Below, in pieces: positions 25,903 through 34,853 of a stretch of 64,000 bases of DNA. The position numbers and the translations under genes are program-made. A model generated the notes under the pieces. The model worked only from the letters and a program-made list of their open reading frames with translations, was not told the origin of the DNA and did no database searches. The stretch is from G963677085 sp963677085 (GTDB taxonomy: Bacteria > Planctomycetota > Planctomycetia > Pirellulales > Thermoguttaceae). How positions within the stretch are numbered: position 1 is the stretch's first letter; each line of letters opens with the position of its first letter. The stretch spans positions 992,001 through 1,056,000 of the forward strand of contig CAXXFH010000004.1 of assembly GCA_963677085.2 (NCBI GenBank). The letters run 5' to 3'.

Positions 25903-27387
25903 ATGAGCCAGTTATCAAGACGACGTTTTCTCAGTGATTCAGCCATAGCCGCAGCAGCCCTTGCTGCCGGCTCCGGTTTCGTTTCCTCAACGGCGAAAGC
26001 GGTTGCCGCCGACACGGCGCCGTCGGCCAACGACAAGCTGAATGTAATGGTTTGCGGTGTGCGCATCCGCGGCTTCCTGGTCAGCAGCTTATACGCCAAG
26101 AATCCTGAGTGTCACGTCAAGTACCTTTGTGATGTTGACGAAGCGATCGGGCAGAAGCGAGTTGACGAGTTTGAAAAGCAATTCGGTTATCGCCCCAAGT
26201 ATGTCCGCGACTTGCGTCAAGGGTTGGACGACAAGGACCTCGACGCCGTAGTGATTGCCACGCCGAACCACTGGCATGCCTTGGCTGGAATTTGGGCCAT
26301 GCAGGCTGGCAAAAACGCTTATGTCGAAAAGCCGGTTTCGCACAACATCGCCGAAGGCCAGCGGCTTATCGAAACCGCGAGGAAGTACAAGAAGATCTGC
26401 CAAACCGGCACTCAGAGCCGCTCGCTGAAGGGAATCATCGACGCCATCAATTATGTGCAAAGCGGTAAGATCGGCGACGTCAAGCTGGCTCGGGCGCTTT
26501 GCTACAACCGCCGGAAATCGATCGGCAAGAAGGGCGTATATGAACCACCGAAGTCGGTCGATTACTCCCTTTGGGTCGGCCCGGCCGAAATGCAGCCGGT
26601 CACGCGTCCCCGATTCCACTACGATTGGCATTGGCAATATCACTGGGGCAACGGCGACCTCAACAACCAGGGCGTGCACCAGATGGATATGGCCCGTTGG
26701 GGATTGGGAATCGACTCGCTTTGCGACAGCGTCCTCACCTACGGCGGTCGACTCGGCTACGTTGACGCAGGCGACACGGCCAACAACCTGGTCTCGATCT
26801 GCAAGTCGGGCGACAAGACGCTCATCCACGAAGTCCGTGCCCTCAAGACGGATCCGCTGTTGAGCGCATGGCTCGGAAATATCTTTTACGGCACGGACGG
26901 CGTCGTTGTGCTCAACGGCTGGGGAACAGGCTTCGCAATGGACCCGAAAGGAAATGTCGTCGAGTATTTCAACAAAGGGGCAAAGGGTTTCACACCGGGA
27001 ACTGAACACGTTCAAAACTTCGTCGACGCGGTGAAGAGCGGCAATCCCGGCGACCTGCACGCCGAAATACGCGAGGGGCACCTTTCGGCAGGTTTTGGTC
27101 ACGCCGCCACGATTTCGTATCGGCTTGGCAAGCAGGCGCCGATCGGCGCGGTGAAAGAGGCCCTCGAAGAGTTTGGTGGCGCCGACGACAACGCCGAAAC
27201 GCTCCAGAACACCATCGCGTACCTAAAGGACAACGACGTTGATCTGGACGAAACGCCCATGACGCTAGGCCCTGTGCTGAAAATTGACCCGAAGACGGAA
27301 ACCTTTGTCAACAACCCGGCGGCCAATGCAATGTTGACTCGAAAGTACCGCAAGGACTTCGAGGTGCCCGGGCCCGGAAAAGTGTAA
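25903..27387 (+). CDS. Secreted Gfo/Idh/MocA family oxidoreductase with altered nucleotide loop
   Basis: The 494-aa product has a Tat signal (SRRRFLSDSA) and Ala-rich hydrophobic region. The family signature reads AYVEKPVSHN, and HYDWHWQYHWGNGDLNNQGVHQMDMARW matches the long paralogs. The glycine loop reads VMVCGVRIRGFLV, where paralogs have GxNGRG or GxGGGRG, so the second glycine is replaced and cofactor binding may be weakened or changed. The C terminus, like those of 20354 and 32169, ends with a TFVNNPAANAMLTRKYR motif. ATG 25903 is preceded by AAAGG. Confidence 0.92.
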   Translation: MSQLSRRRFLSDSAIAAAALAAGSGFVSSTAKAVAADTAPSANDKLNVMVCGVRIRGFLVSSLYAKNPECHVKYLCDVDEAIGQKRVDEFEKQFGYRPKYVRDLRQGLDDKDLDAVVIATPNHWHALAGIWAMQAGKNAYVEKPVSHNIAEGQRLIETARKYKKICQTGTQSRSLKGIIDAINYVQSGKIGDVKLARALCYNRRKSIGKKGVYEPPKSVDYSLWVGPAEMQPVTRPRFHYDWHWQYHWGNGDLNNQGVHQMDMARWGLGIDSLCDSVLTYGGRLGYVDAGDTANNLVSICKSGDKTLIHEVRALKTDPLLSAWLGNIFYGTDGVVVLNGWGTGFAMDPKGNVVEYFNKGAKGFTPGTEHVQNFVDAVKSGNPGDLHAEIREGHLSAGFGHAATISYRLGKQAPIGAVKEALEEFGGADDNAETLQNTIAYLKDNDVDLDETPMTLGPVLKIDPKTETFVNNPAANAMLTRKYRKDFEVPGPGKV

Positions 27388-27426
27388 TTTCAGACTCATT
27401 CGGTTCTTACCCTTTTTAGGAGCACC

Positions 27427-27492
27427 ATGATGACCAAGTTCCTTTCTTGCCGTCGCCGAGACAGGCGTCGTGGACAGACAGAAACCGACTAA
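27427..27492 (+). CDS. Possible 21-aa leader peptide
   Basis: A good ribosome site (AGGAGC) lies six bases before ATG 27427; the frame encodes MMTKFLSC, then an Arg-rich stretch, ending at TAA 27490-27492. It precedes the double PEP-CTERM gene by 82 bp. It might be a regulatory leader or a decayed start of a surface gene. Weakly supported. Confidence 0.3.
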   Translation: MMTKFLSCRRRDRRRGQTETD

Positions 27493-27574
27493 TCTGTGCA
27501 ACGCTTGGTGCGGCGGGCCGAATGCGCGACGGTTGTATATGGCTCATCTCTTCCCTTTCCAAGGAGCATTTCGC

Positions 27575-29266
27575 ATGACCCAGAAACTTCTCGCGGTATG
27601 TGTTGCCGCCGTACTGTCGGCAACTATGCTTTTCGCCCCGGCGCACGCCGAGTTGATCAACCACTGGAAGCTCGACGAGACCAGCGATGCCACCGCGGCT
27701 GCCGATTCCGCAGGCAGTTTGGACGCCGCACTTCAGGGCGACGCGCAATTCGTCAACGACACCACGCGTGGCCAAGTCCTTTCGTTCGACGGCACGGGCG
27801 ACTATGCAAGCAATACCAACGAGCCATTCCTATCCGACAGAACCCACACTGTGGGCGTTTGGGTCTATCACACCGCCGGTGGAGCTTCCAATCAAGGCTG
27901 GATATCATGGGGGGCAAGTGGGGCTCGCTATTTTATCGGCATCTATAGTTCAGGTGAAGTGACTGATTTTCCTACTCCCGTTCTTACAGGAGTCGGAAAT
28001 AATAATAACTGCAGGGTGGCGTTTGGCTCGTCCACAGCATGCACACCAGGCACTTGGGAGTATTGGACCATCGTCCGGGACTTGGAGAATACTAGCTTAT
28101 CACTCTATCGCAACGGTACGCTACTCCAAGCTAAAACGGATGCCACTTATGCCGGTACAATTAGCACCAGTGGTGAGCTCACCCTCGGTAAATACTATAG
28201 CGGAGAGTGTTTTAACGGCATGATGTCCGATATGGCGATTTGGGACGAGGCGCTCAACGTCGATCAGATCCAAAACGCGATGACTCTCGGCGCGGAGAAC
28301 TACCAAGTACCCGAACCGTCGAGTGCGGCACTGCTGTTGATCGCAATACTGGGAGGGCTCGCGGTGCTTCGGTTGCGACAAAGCGGAAAAGAGTTTTCCA
28401 TGACCCCAAGGCTCTTTGCAGTGTTCGTTGCCGCCATTCTGTCGGCGACGATTCTCTCCGGCGCAAGCAATGCGGAGTTGTTGGTCTACGAGCCGTTCAA
28501 CTACTCGGGCACCGACATCTCTGCCGGCAGTAGCGGTGTCTGGACCGACCATGTAAGCCTTACCACTCCCAAAATTAACGAGGGACGCGGCACGGTCGGC
28601 CCCATCACTTTGTCCGGCGACGGCACGAGCCTCGACTACCCTGGGCCGGGCGCGACCGGAGGTGCTCGAGTGGCGGACAGCGGCGGGGGAACGGCCAGCC
28701 GAGCCCTCGGTGCCGCGATGAATCTCAACTCAGACAACACCTACTACGCCAGCATGTTGATCCGCGGGTCCGGGATCCTTCAGTTCTACGCATACGATTC
28801 ACCGTCTGACCAGTACTACGTGCGGACGTACCTGGGAATCACCGACACCGGCGAGTTCATTGTCGGTTCCTTCCCCAACCTTAAAGAAGATTATGCGAGC
28901 AGCTATTCCAATGGAACGTACGACTCCGAGGAGACCTATTTGCTGGTTGCCAAGATCGACGCCAACCTGACTGGAACTGATGACGTCTTCTCCCTGAAAG
29001 TTTACGACGAGTCGATGACCCCCGATCTTACCGAACCGACCTCCTTCGACCTGATCGCAACGAACGGCAGCGGCGTGAACTTGGCCTATATGCTCATCGG
29101 CATGTACGACGGCGGCGAGATCGACGAAATCCGAGTAGGGACTACATGGGGAGATGTCATCAGTGTCCCCGAACCGGCCACGACCTCGCTGCTGTTCGCC
29201 GCGATTGCACCGTTGGCGCTCGCAACGTTGCGGTTTCGTCGGCGCAGACGTGAGGCACAGCCATAG
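27575..29266 (+). CDS. Fused double PEP-CTERM surface protein
   Basis: One open frame of 563 aa contains two complete PEP-CTERM proteins in series. Module 1 (1-275) has signal peptide MTQKLLAVCVAAVLSATMLF, a LamG-like domain (LINHWKLDETSDATAAADS, FDGTGDYASN) and the tail VPEPSSAALLLIAILGG...RLRQ. Module 2 (276-563) starts at an internal Met (28400) with a very similar signal peptide (MTPRLFAVFVAAILSATILS), a beta-rich domain beginning ELLVYEPFNYSGTDI and a second tail VPEPATTSLLF...RRRRR. There is no stop between them, only SGKEFS. Module 2 has a modest ribosome site (AAAAGAG), so independent initiation at 28400 is possible. It is probably a tandem pair fused by loss of a stop. Confidence 0.85.
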   Translation: MTQKLLAVCVAAVLSATMLFAPAHAELINHWKLDETSDATAAADSAGSLDAALQGDAQFVNDTTRGQVLSFDGTGDYASNTNEPFLSDRTHTVGVWVYHTAGGASNQGWISWGASGARYFIGIYSSGEVTDFPTPVLTGVGNNNNCRVAFGSSTACTPGTWEYWTIVRDLENTSLSLYRNGTLLQAKTDATYAGTISTSGELTLGKYYSGECFNGMMSDMAIWDEALNVDQIQNAMTLGAENYQVPEPSSAALLLIAILGGLAVLRLRQSGKEFSMTPRLFAVFVAAILSATILSGASNAELLVYEPFNYSGTDISAGSSGVWTDHVSLTTPKINEGRGTVGPITLSGDGTSLDYPGPGATGGARVADSGGGTASRALGAAMNLNSDNTYYASMLIRGSGILQFYAYDSPSDQYYVRTYLGITDTGEFIVGSFPNLKEDYASSYSNGTYDSEETYLLVAKIDANLTGTDDVFSLKVYDESMTPDLTEPTSFDLIATNGSGVNLAYMLIGMYDGGEIDEIRVGTTWGDVISVPEPATTSLLFAAIAPLALATLRFRRRRREAQP

Positions 29267-29273
29267 TTCGAGC

Positions 29274-29300
29274 GGGAAAAGGTGGCAGCCACCTTTTCCC
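29274..29300 (+). terminator. Strong hairpin after double PEP-CTERM gene
   Basis: GGGAAAAGGTGG (29274-29285) pairs perfectly with CCACCTTTTCCC (29289-29300) around CAG. It starts 8 bp past the stop. The absence of a long T-run means it could instead be a REP-type palindrome. Confidence 0.6.
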
Positions 29301-29554
29301 TCGCATTTTGGCCGTTTGATCCCACCTTTAATTGCTGGCTGCACACTTGCCTTGCGTGGAGTCCACGGTTCCCGTCATGCGCGAAGAAGGCGGGGAAACG
29401 CCTTGAAGGACTTGGCAGCCCGGACACCCAAGCTGGCCGTACCGGCCTAGCACAATCATTTTCTATGAGTTTTTAGACGCGGTTGCAGTCTCTATCGTGT
29501 GACCCAGCACCGAAGGCTCATTTGACTCAGCACCAAGAGTGAAAAAGAAACAGT

Positions 29555-30832
29555 ATGAGCGAAAACAATCGAGCCGAAAACAACCGCGACATGGTCCCGC
29601 CGGCGGCAAATCACGGCTGGCGCGTCACCTTTGCCGGCCTGGGCATCAACTTGGCGCTGGCCATCATGTACACCTGGAGTGTCATCAGCAAAGGTGTGCC
29701 CGACAGTTGGGGCTGGTCCCAAGCAGACAAGTCGTTGCCCTATGCAGTTAGCTGCCTGGTAATTTGCCTCGTGATGGTGCCCGCCGGGCACATGCAGGAC
29801 AAGCTCGGACCGCGTCTGGCTGCCACGATCGGCGGCATTCTCGTGGGCTTGGGGATGATTCTGGCCAGCTTCACCACAACGCCGTTGGGCTACGTCCTGG
29901 GCTTCGGTGTGCTGACCGGTGCGGGCATCGCTTTCGCTTATGCCGCAGCGACTCCGCCAGCCATCAAGTGGTTTCCGGCCGCCAAGACCGGCATGATCGT
30001 GGGCATCGTGGTCTCCGGATTCGGCTTGGCACCGGTGTATGCGGCGCCGCTGTCGAATTGGCTGATCGGCAACTTCGGGTTGGCCAAAGCGGTCATGGTC
30101 CTGGGCATGGCGTTTCTGGTGATCGTGTCGGCACTGGCACAGATTCTCAAGTCTCCGCCGCCAGGATACGTTCCGCCCGGCACGCCGCCGCAACCGGCTG
30201 GTGGTGCCCCGAAGACGGAAGACTACACTCCCGGCCAAATGCTCAGGACGTGGCAGTTCTACGTGTTGTGGTTCATGTACGCCTGTGGCGCGGGTGCCGG
30301 GCTGATGATCATCTCCAAGTTGGCCAAGATCGCATCGGCCCAGGCGGGCATCGAGTTGGGGTTTGTTCTGGTGGCCGTCCTAGCCATCGGCAATGGCCTG
30401 GGACGCATTGTAACAGGAATTGCCTCCGACAAGATTGGACGAAAGGCTACGTTGTTGATTTGTTTCGCGCTTCAGACAGTCGCGATTCTCTTGTTGTCGC
30501 AAACAACCGAGGGTTCGCTGCTGGCCAACGCGGTTGTACTGGCCGTAGTCTCGGCCGTAATCGGCGCAAATTATGGCGCCAATCTGGCGCTTTTCCCGTC
30601 ATTGACGAAAGACTACTACGGACTTAAAAATTTCGGGGTGAACTACGGGCTGCTCTATACGTCCTGGGGAGTTGGCGGATTCATGCTGGCACTGTTGGCC
30701 GGCAAGGTTTACGACGAAACCGGCAGCTTTGGTTTTGCGTACTACTGCTCGGCGGCGCTGCTAGCGGTCGCGGTCGTTGCAACGTTTATCGTCAAGCCGC
30801 CGCGTCGTCTGGAAGAGGAACTGGCCACGTAA
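29555..30832 (+). CDS. OFA family MFS transporter (oxalate/formate antiporter-like)
   Basis: The 425-aa protein has about 12 membrane spans. After an N-terminal hydrophilic tail, the first span contains GINLALAIMYTWSVISKGVPDSWGW, a hallmark of the oxalate/formate antiporter family. The signature loop between spans 2 and 3 reads GHMQDKLGPR, and its second-half counterpart is ASDKIGRK. The cytosolic mid-loop (about 205-235) is Pro-rich. OFA members exchange small carboxylates. Placed after sugar oxidoreductase and surface genes and before a quinone oxidoreductase, it may export or import an organic acid made by the cluster. Substrate not deducible. Confidence 0.93.
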   Translation: MSENNRAENNRDMVPPAANHGWRVTFAGLGINLALAIMYTWSVISKGVPDSWGWSQADKSLPYAVSCLVICLVMVPAGHMQDKLGPRLAATIGGILVGLGMILASFTTTPLGYVLGFGVLTGAGIAFAYAAATPPAIKWFPAAKTGMIVGIVVSGFGLAPVYAAPLSNWLIGNFGLAKAVMVLGMAFLVIVSALAQILKSPPPGYVPPGTPPQPAGGAPKTEDYTPGQMLRTWQFYVLWFMYACGAGAGLMIISKLAKIASAQAGIELGFVLVAVLAIGNGLGRIVTGIASDKIGRKATLLICFALQTVAILLLSQTTEGSLLANAVVLAVVSAVIGANYGANLALFPSLTKDYYGLKNFGVNYGLLYTSWGVGGFMLALLAGKVYDETGSFGFAYYCSAALLAVAVVATFIVKPPRRLEEELAT

Positions 30833-30934
30833 ACGCATTCACGCACATCGTCGGTGATGAGAGACATATGAGAGTTAGGCGAAGTCCTGCAACTTGTCCA
30901 ACACGAAATGCACAATGCTGAGATGGAGAGGAAC

Positions 30935-31903
30935 ATGCACGCAGTCTTGGTAGATGAAGAACAATCACTCGTCTGGAACGAGGTGCCCGAACCGGCTCCG
31001 AAGGCCGACGAGCTTCTTATTGATGTCCATGCAACCGCGTTGAACCGTGCGGACCTGATGCAGCGCGCAGGGAATTATCCACCGCCGCCGGGCTGGCCGG
31101 AGTGGATGGGGCTTGAGATTGCGGGCGTCGTCGTCGAAGCCCCGACTGACAGCCGCTGGAGGACCGGTGACAAGGTCTGTGCACTGTTGGGCGGCGGCGG
31201 ATACGCAGAACGAGTTGCTGTTCCAGCGGATATGGCCGTACGGGTTCCAGAAGGCTTGTCAATGATCGAAGCGGCGGCAATCCCGGAAGCGTTTGCCACT
31301 TCCTATCTGAACATCTGTATCGAGGGTGGTATGAACGCGGGAGATACCGTTCTCATCCAGGCCGGAGCAAGCGGTCTCGGTATAGCGGCGATCCAGTTGG
31401 TGAAGGCTCTCGGCGGCACGGTGATGACAACGGTCAGCACGAATGAAAAGGCCGAATTTGTCCGCAGTCTCGGCGCCGATATTGTCATTAACCGGACGGT
31501 CGACGACCTCGCCGCAGCTATGGATAAACACCCGGTTGATGTTGCCTTGGATTGTATCAGCGGTCCTGGACTCGGACAGTGCATCGAGAAGATGGCGATC
31601 GGTGGACGATGGATCGTGATCGCGACGCTGGGTGGAACAATGACCGAAATCAATATGAACACGCTTTTCAGGCGAGGCATCAAGCTTATCGGCAGCACGC
31701 TCAGAAGCCGTCCGTCCGAGATGAAAGCAGAAATCCTTGCCGGTCTTGAAAGAACTCTATGGCAGTCGTTCTCTTCCGGGGCAATCAAACCGGTGATCTA
31801 CAAGACGCTGCCAATCACCCAAGCCGAAGAGGCTCATGCGATCCTCCAGCGTCGGGAAAACATCGGGAAAGTGGTGCTGACGGTCAACGGGAACTCAAAA
31901 TGA
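30935..31903 (+). CDS. NAD(P)H quinone oxidoreductase, PIG3-like
   Basis: The 322-aa zinc-free medium-chain reductase has an N-terminal GroES-like domain (ALNRADLMQRAGNYPPPPGWP near residue 37) and a Rossmann domain with AGASGLGIAAIQLVKALG near residue 140. No zinc-binding Cys set is present, as expected for the PIG3/quinone oxidoreductase group, which reduces quinones with NADPH. I start at ATG 30935 because the family begins with MxAV close to the N terminus; ATG 30923 and 30908 are in frame. It lies 102 bp after the transporter gene. Confidence 0.92.
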   Translation: MHAVLVDEEQSLVWNEVPEPAPKADELLIDVHATALNRADLMQRAGNYPPPPGWPEWMGLEIAGVVVEAPTDSRWRTGDKVCALLGGGGYAERVAVPADMAVRVPEGLSMIEAAAIPEAFATSYLNICIEGGMNAGDTVLIQAGASGLGIAAIQLVKALGGTVMTTVSTNEKAEFVRSLGADIVINRTVDDLAAAMDKHPVDVALDCISGPGLGQCIEKMAIGGRWIVIATLGGTMTEINMNTLFRRGIKLIGSTLRSRPSEMKAEILAGLERTLWQSFSSGAIKPVIYKTLPITQAEEAHAILQRRENIGKVVLTVNGNSK

Positions 31904-32118
31904 CATCCAGAGACAACGCGACGTGGCAATCCTCCTGTTGTGAAAGGTTTCTTGCCACGCGGTGTAGGCTTTGTTTCAGCATAGATCGGTAGAGGGCGCA
32001 GCCAATGGGTACTACTCAGCCCTTATCAAGAAACCGCTCTCACTGGTTGCCGAAGGTGAAAAGAGTAACAATCTTTGAAGTTGGCAATACAGCGGTTTTG
32101 GCCGCTTCTTGTGCCTTC

Positions 32119-32151
32119 GGTATCCCCGATAGCCGAGCTATCGGGGACACC
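32119..32151. repeat. REP-type hairpin between convergent genes
   Basis: TCCCCGATAGC (32123-32133) pairs perfectly with GCTATCGGGGA (32137-32147); GGT/ACC extends the stem past one mismatch. It lies between a plus-strand gene ending 31903 and a minus-strand gene ending 32169, so it may serve both as a terminator. Confidence 0.75.
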
Positions 32152-32168
32152 GGCACTCCACTTTGCGC

Positions 32169-33677
32169 CTACACGTCTTCCGGCACCACAAACGGTTCGC
32201 GATAGTCCCGCGTAAGCAGCTTGTCGGCCTCCGTGTTGCCGACGAATCTCTCGCTCTTCGAGTCGAACACCAACTTCGGCCCCAGCGTGTAACACCGTTT
32301 GCTGAGGTCCATGCCCAACGCGCCCACGAGGTTTTCCTTTAACGTGGTAATCGAGTCGTGAACTACTTCGTTGTCGCCGAAGCTCTCGGGCGTTTCGCTA
32401 AACGGCGTCTGCTTGCCCAAGCGATACGAGATGTTGCCCAAGTGAGACAGCGCCGCCGAGTAGTGGGCCTCCTCAATCTCGCAGTTAACCTCCTCGATCT
32501 TGCGGCTGCGGACGCACTCGATAAAGCTGCCGAAGGGACCGCCGGGCGTTACGCGAATCGGCTCCACTTCGACGTCGTACTCCTTGCCGCCCTGTTTCGG
32601 ATAGAACTTGCTGCCGCTTGCCATGCTCTTTTTGCCATAGAGGTACTTGCCGGTACGGACGACGCCCTCGGTCGTGTAGAACTCGTTTTCGACCTTGAAC
32701 GGAAACTCCTTAGTGCCGTGGGGACCGACTTTGTTGACCAAGCCCCGGGTCTCGAAGAGTAGCAAGACGTCGTCGTACTCGAACAGGCTGACGAGCATGT
32801 TGGGCGTCTGGCCCTGGTCTTTATAGTCGTCCGAATTGACCCAGCGGCCGCCCAGGCTGACCGCGCTCTTGGGCAACCGGCCACCGGCAATAGCCCAGCG
32901 AGCGACGTCCATTTCATGAACACCCTGATTGCCTATGTCGCCGTTGCCGGTGTCCCAGAACCAGTGCCAGTTGTAGTGGACCAGGTTGCGGTGGTAGGGC
33001 TGCATCGGCGCGGGGCCGAGCCAGAGGTTGAAGTCGAATCCCTTCGGTGGTTCTTCCGGACTCTTAAAACCGATACTCCACCGCGGTTTACAGCAGTAGC
33101 CTTTCGCCACCAAGAGCTTGCCGTATTTGCCGGAACGGATGGCGGCAATCTCGCCCGCACGTTCGCTGCTACTGCGTTGTTGGGTGCCGTGTTGCACGAT
33201 GCGGTTGTACTTCCGTGCGGCCTCGACGCATTTGCGCCCCTCGAACACATTGTGGCTACACGGCTTCTCGACATACACGTCCTTGCCGGCTTGGCAGGCC
33301 CAGACGGTCATTAGCGAATGCCAATGGTTGCAGGTGGCGATCGAGACGGCGTCGAGTTCCTTGTCGTCGAGCGCCTCGCGAATATCCTGCATGCACTTGG
33401 GCGTGTTGCCGCCGCGTTTTTTGACGGAGGCGGCGCGTGACTCGAACAGCCGGTTGTCGGGATCGATCAGATGGGTCACCTGAACCTTGTCCATGCCGGC
33501 GAAAGCGTTGAGGTGAACGCGCCCCCGGCCGTTGATGCCCGCCACGGCAATGCGAATGGTGTCGTTGGTGCCAATGACGCGGCCCGAGGCCTTGGTACCC
33601 GCGACGGTAAATGTGGTGGCCACGCCCGCGGTAGCGGCAGCGCGTTTTAGAAATGTACGACGGGTTTGACGCGACAC
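32169..33677 (-). CDS. Secreted Gfo/Idh/MocA family oxidoreductase, paralog B
   Basis: This 502-aa protein from GTG 33677 shares almost the whole Tat signal and the leader AGGAGAATTCAACC with the plus-strand gene at 20354. It has VAVAGINGRGRVHL, VYVEKPCSHN and HYNWHWFWDTGNGDIGNQGVHEMDVARW. Relative to paralog A it carries a longer loop near residue 320 (VNKVGPHGTKEFPFKVENEF). It probably arose by inverted duplication followed by divergence and may act on a related substrate. It is the last gene of a minus-strand run that starts with an ECF sigma factor at 39940 and includes a DapA-like protein immediately upstream. Confidence 0.94.
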   Translation of the reverse strand: MSRQTRRTFLKRAAATAGVATTFTVAGTKASGRVIGTNDTIRIAVAGINGRGRVHLNAFAGMDKVQVTHLIDPDNRLFESRAASVKKRGGNTPKCMQDIREALDDKELDAVSIATCNHWHSLMTVWACQAGKDVYVEKPCSHNVFEGRKCVEAARKYNRIVQHGTQQRSSSERAGEIAAIRSGKYGKLLVAKGYCCKPRWSIGFKSPEEPPKGFDFNLWLGPAPMQPYHRNLVHYNWHWFWDTGNGDIGNQGVHEMDVARWAIAGGRLPKSAVSLGGRWVNSDDYKDQGQTPNMLVSLFEYDDVLLLFETRGLVNKVGPHGTKEFPFKVENEFYTTEGVVRTGKYLYGKKSMASGSKFYPKQGGKEYDVEVEPIRVTPGGPFGSFIECVRSRKIEEVNCEIEEAHYSAALSHLGNISYRLGKQTPFSETPESFGDNEVVHDSITTLKENLVGALGMDLSKRCYTLGPKLVFDSKSERFVGNTEADKLLTRDYREPFVVPEDV

Positions 33678-33734
33678 GGTTGAATTCTCCTGGTGTTGAA
33701 GGCCGACGGTATCCTCTTCGTTAGGGCACTCGTC

Positions 33735-34853
33735 CTACGATGAGGCGGCAAAGCTGGGCGTGCCCGGCTTCAGGTACGGTTTCAACGCCTCGAATCGGAA
33801 GTCGATCTCGGCGATGTCCTCCGCGGACAATTTCAGCTCGGAGTACTTGGGCGACTCGGGCGTGGTTCGGCCTGGGCCGTAGTGTCGCGAGATCATGTTC
33901 TTGAACACGCCGCGTTTTTTCCACACGTACAACTGGAAACCTCGCAAATCTCCGCCCGGGACGGTCTTGGCGATGTTCGCCATCAACAAGAACTTGCTGT
34001 ACGCGTCGGCTACGGCGACCGGGTCGGAGCCGCTTTGATGCAACTCCCAAATACGGGTCAACAAGTCGGCATAGACCGCGCGCTCGGTGATCAACCCTTC
34101 CGCCCCAAGATGCAACTCGTGAAGCCAGCCGAACCCACCGCGGGCACCGAACACGCGGCGAATGGGCGGCCGGGCCGCCAGCAGGGCGCGCATGCGGGAG
34201 ATGACTCCCCCCGCTTCCTCCTTGACGTAGCCGAAGTACGGGGATTCCTTGGCCAGCTCGATCAGGAGTTCCGGCGAGGGCGACGGTCCCTTGTACGCCA
34301 CGCCGCCGGTGGTCTGGATGAACACGGGCCGCTTTGCGACAGCCGCCAGCGCTCGCCAATGTTGACGCATGTCGTCTTGCGTTTTGCCGGTGTCGGGCGG
34401 CCGCGAGATGATCGCCGCCGGCGCCAGCTTCTCGGCGTGTTTTGCGTAAACGAGCATGTCGGCCGTGTCCTTGCCATTCACCCCGAGACACAGCGCCGTG
34501 TGGAAGTCCCGGGATGTAGTGGCCAACACCTCCATGCCTCGAAGCTTTTCCTCGGTGGTTAGCAAGTCGATGCTATCGCCCGACTGGGGCCAGATCATGC
34601 CGGGACATCCGCACCAATTGACGAAACGCGCCTCGTTGGCAAGCACGTCGAAGTCGACTTCGCCCGACTCGGTAAAGGGTGTCGAAAGAATCGGAAACGG
34701 CCCTTGAATCTTCGGGTCCGCGGTAACCGTATCGGCGAAAAGGCTCGCGCCGTGCTCGCGTTTCGGCAAGACCGTTCCGCCAATGACGCCCGCCGTGCCG
34801 GCCATGGCGAGCCTAAGCATTCGTCGTCTCGTGATGTGTTTTTCTGTAGTCAT
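33735..34853 (-). CDS. Secreted dihydrodipicolinate synthase-like lyase/aldolase
   Basis: The 372-aa protein starts at ATG 34853 after GGAGG. It has a Tat signal (TRRRMLRLAMAG) and a DapA-type TIM barrel (PFPILSTPFTESGEVDFDVL; YVKEEAGG with the Schiff-base Lys). Where DapA has the proton-relay Tyr in YN.P, this protein reads FIQTTGG, so the Tyr is missing and diaminopimelate synthesis is unlikely. Exported DapA-like proteins could be 2-keto-sugar-acid aldolases or dehydratases; that is inference. It lies 57 bp before the oxidoreductase gene, suggesting sequential steps on an oxidised sugar outside the membrane. Confidence 0.88.
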   Translation of the reverse strand: MTTEKHITRRRMLRLAMAGTAGVIGGTVLPKREHGASLFADTVTADPKIQGPFPILSTPFTESGEVDFDVLANEARFVNWCGCPGMIWPQSGDSIDLLTTEEKLRGMEVLATTSRDFHTALCLGVNGKDTADMLVYAKHAEKLAPAAIISRPPDTGKTQDDMRQHWRALAAVAKRPVFIQTTGGVAYKGPSPSPELLIELAKESPYFGYVKEEAGGVISRMRALLAARPPIRRVFGARGGFGWLHELHLGAEGLITERAVYADLLTRIWELHQSGSDPVAVADAYSKFLLMANIAKTVPGGDLRGFQLYVWKKRGVFKNMISRHYGPGRTTPESPKYSELKLSAEDIAEIDFRFEALKPYLKPGTPSFAASS

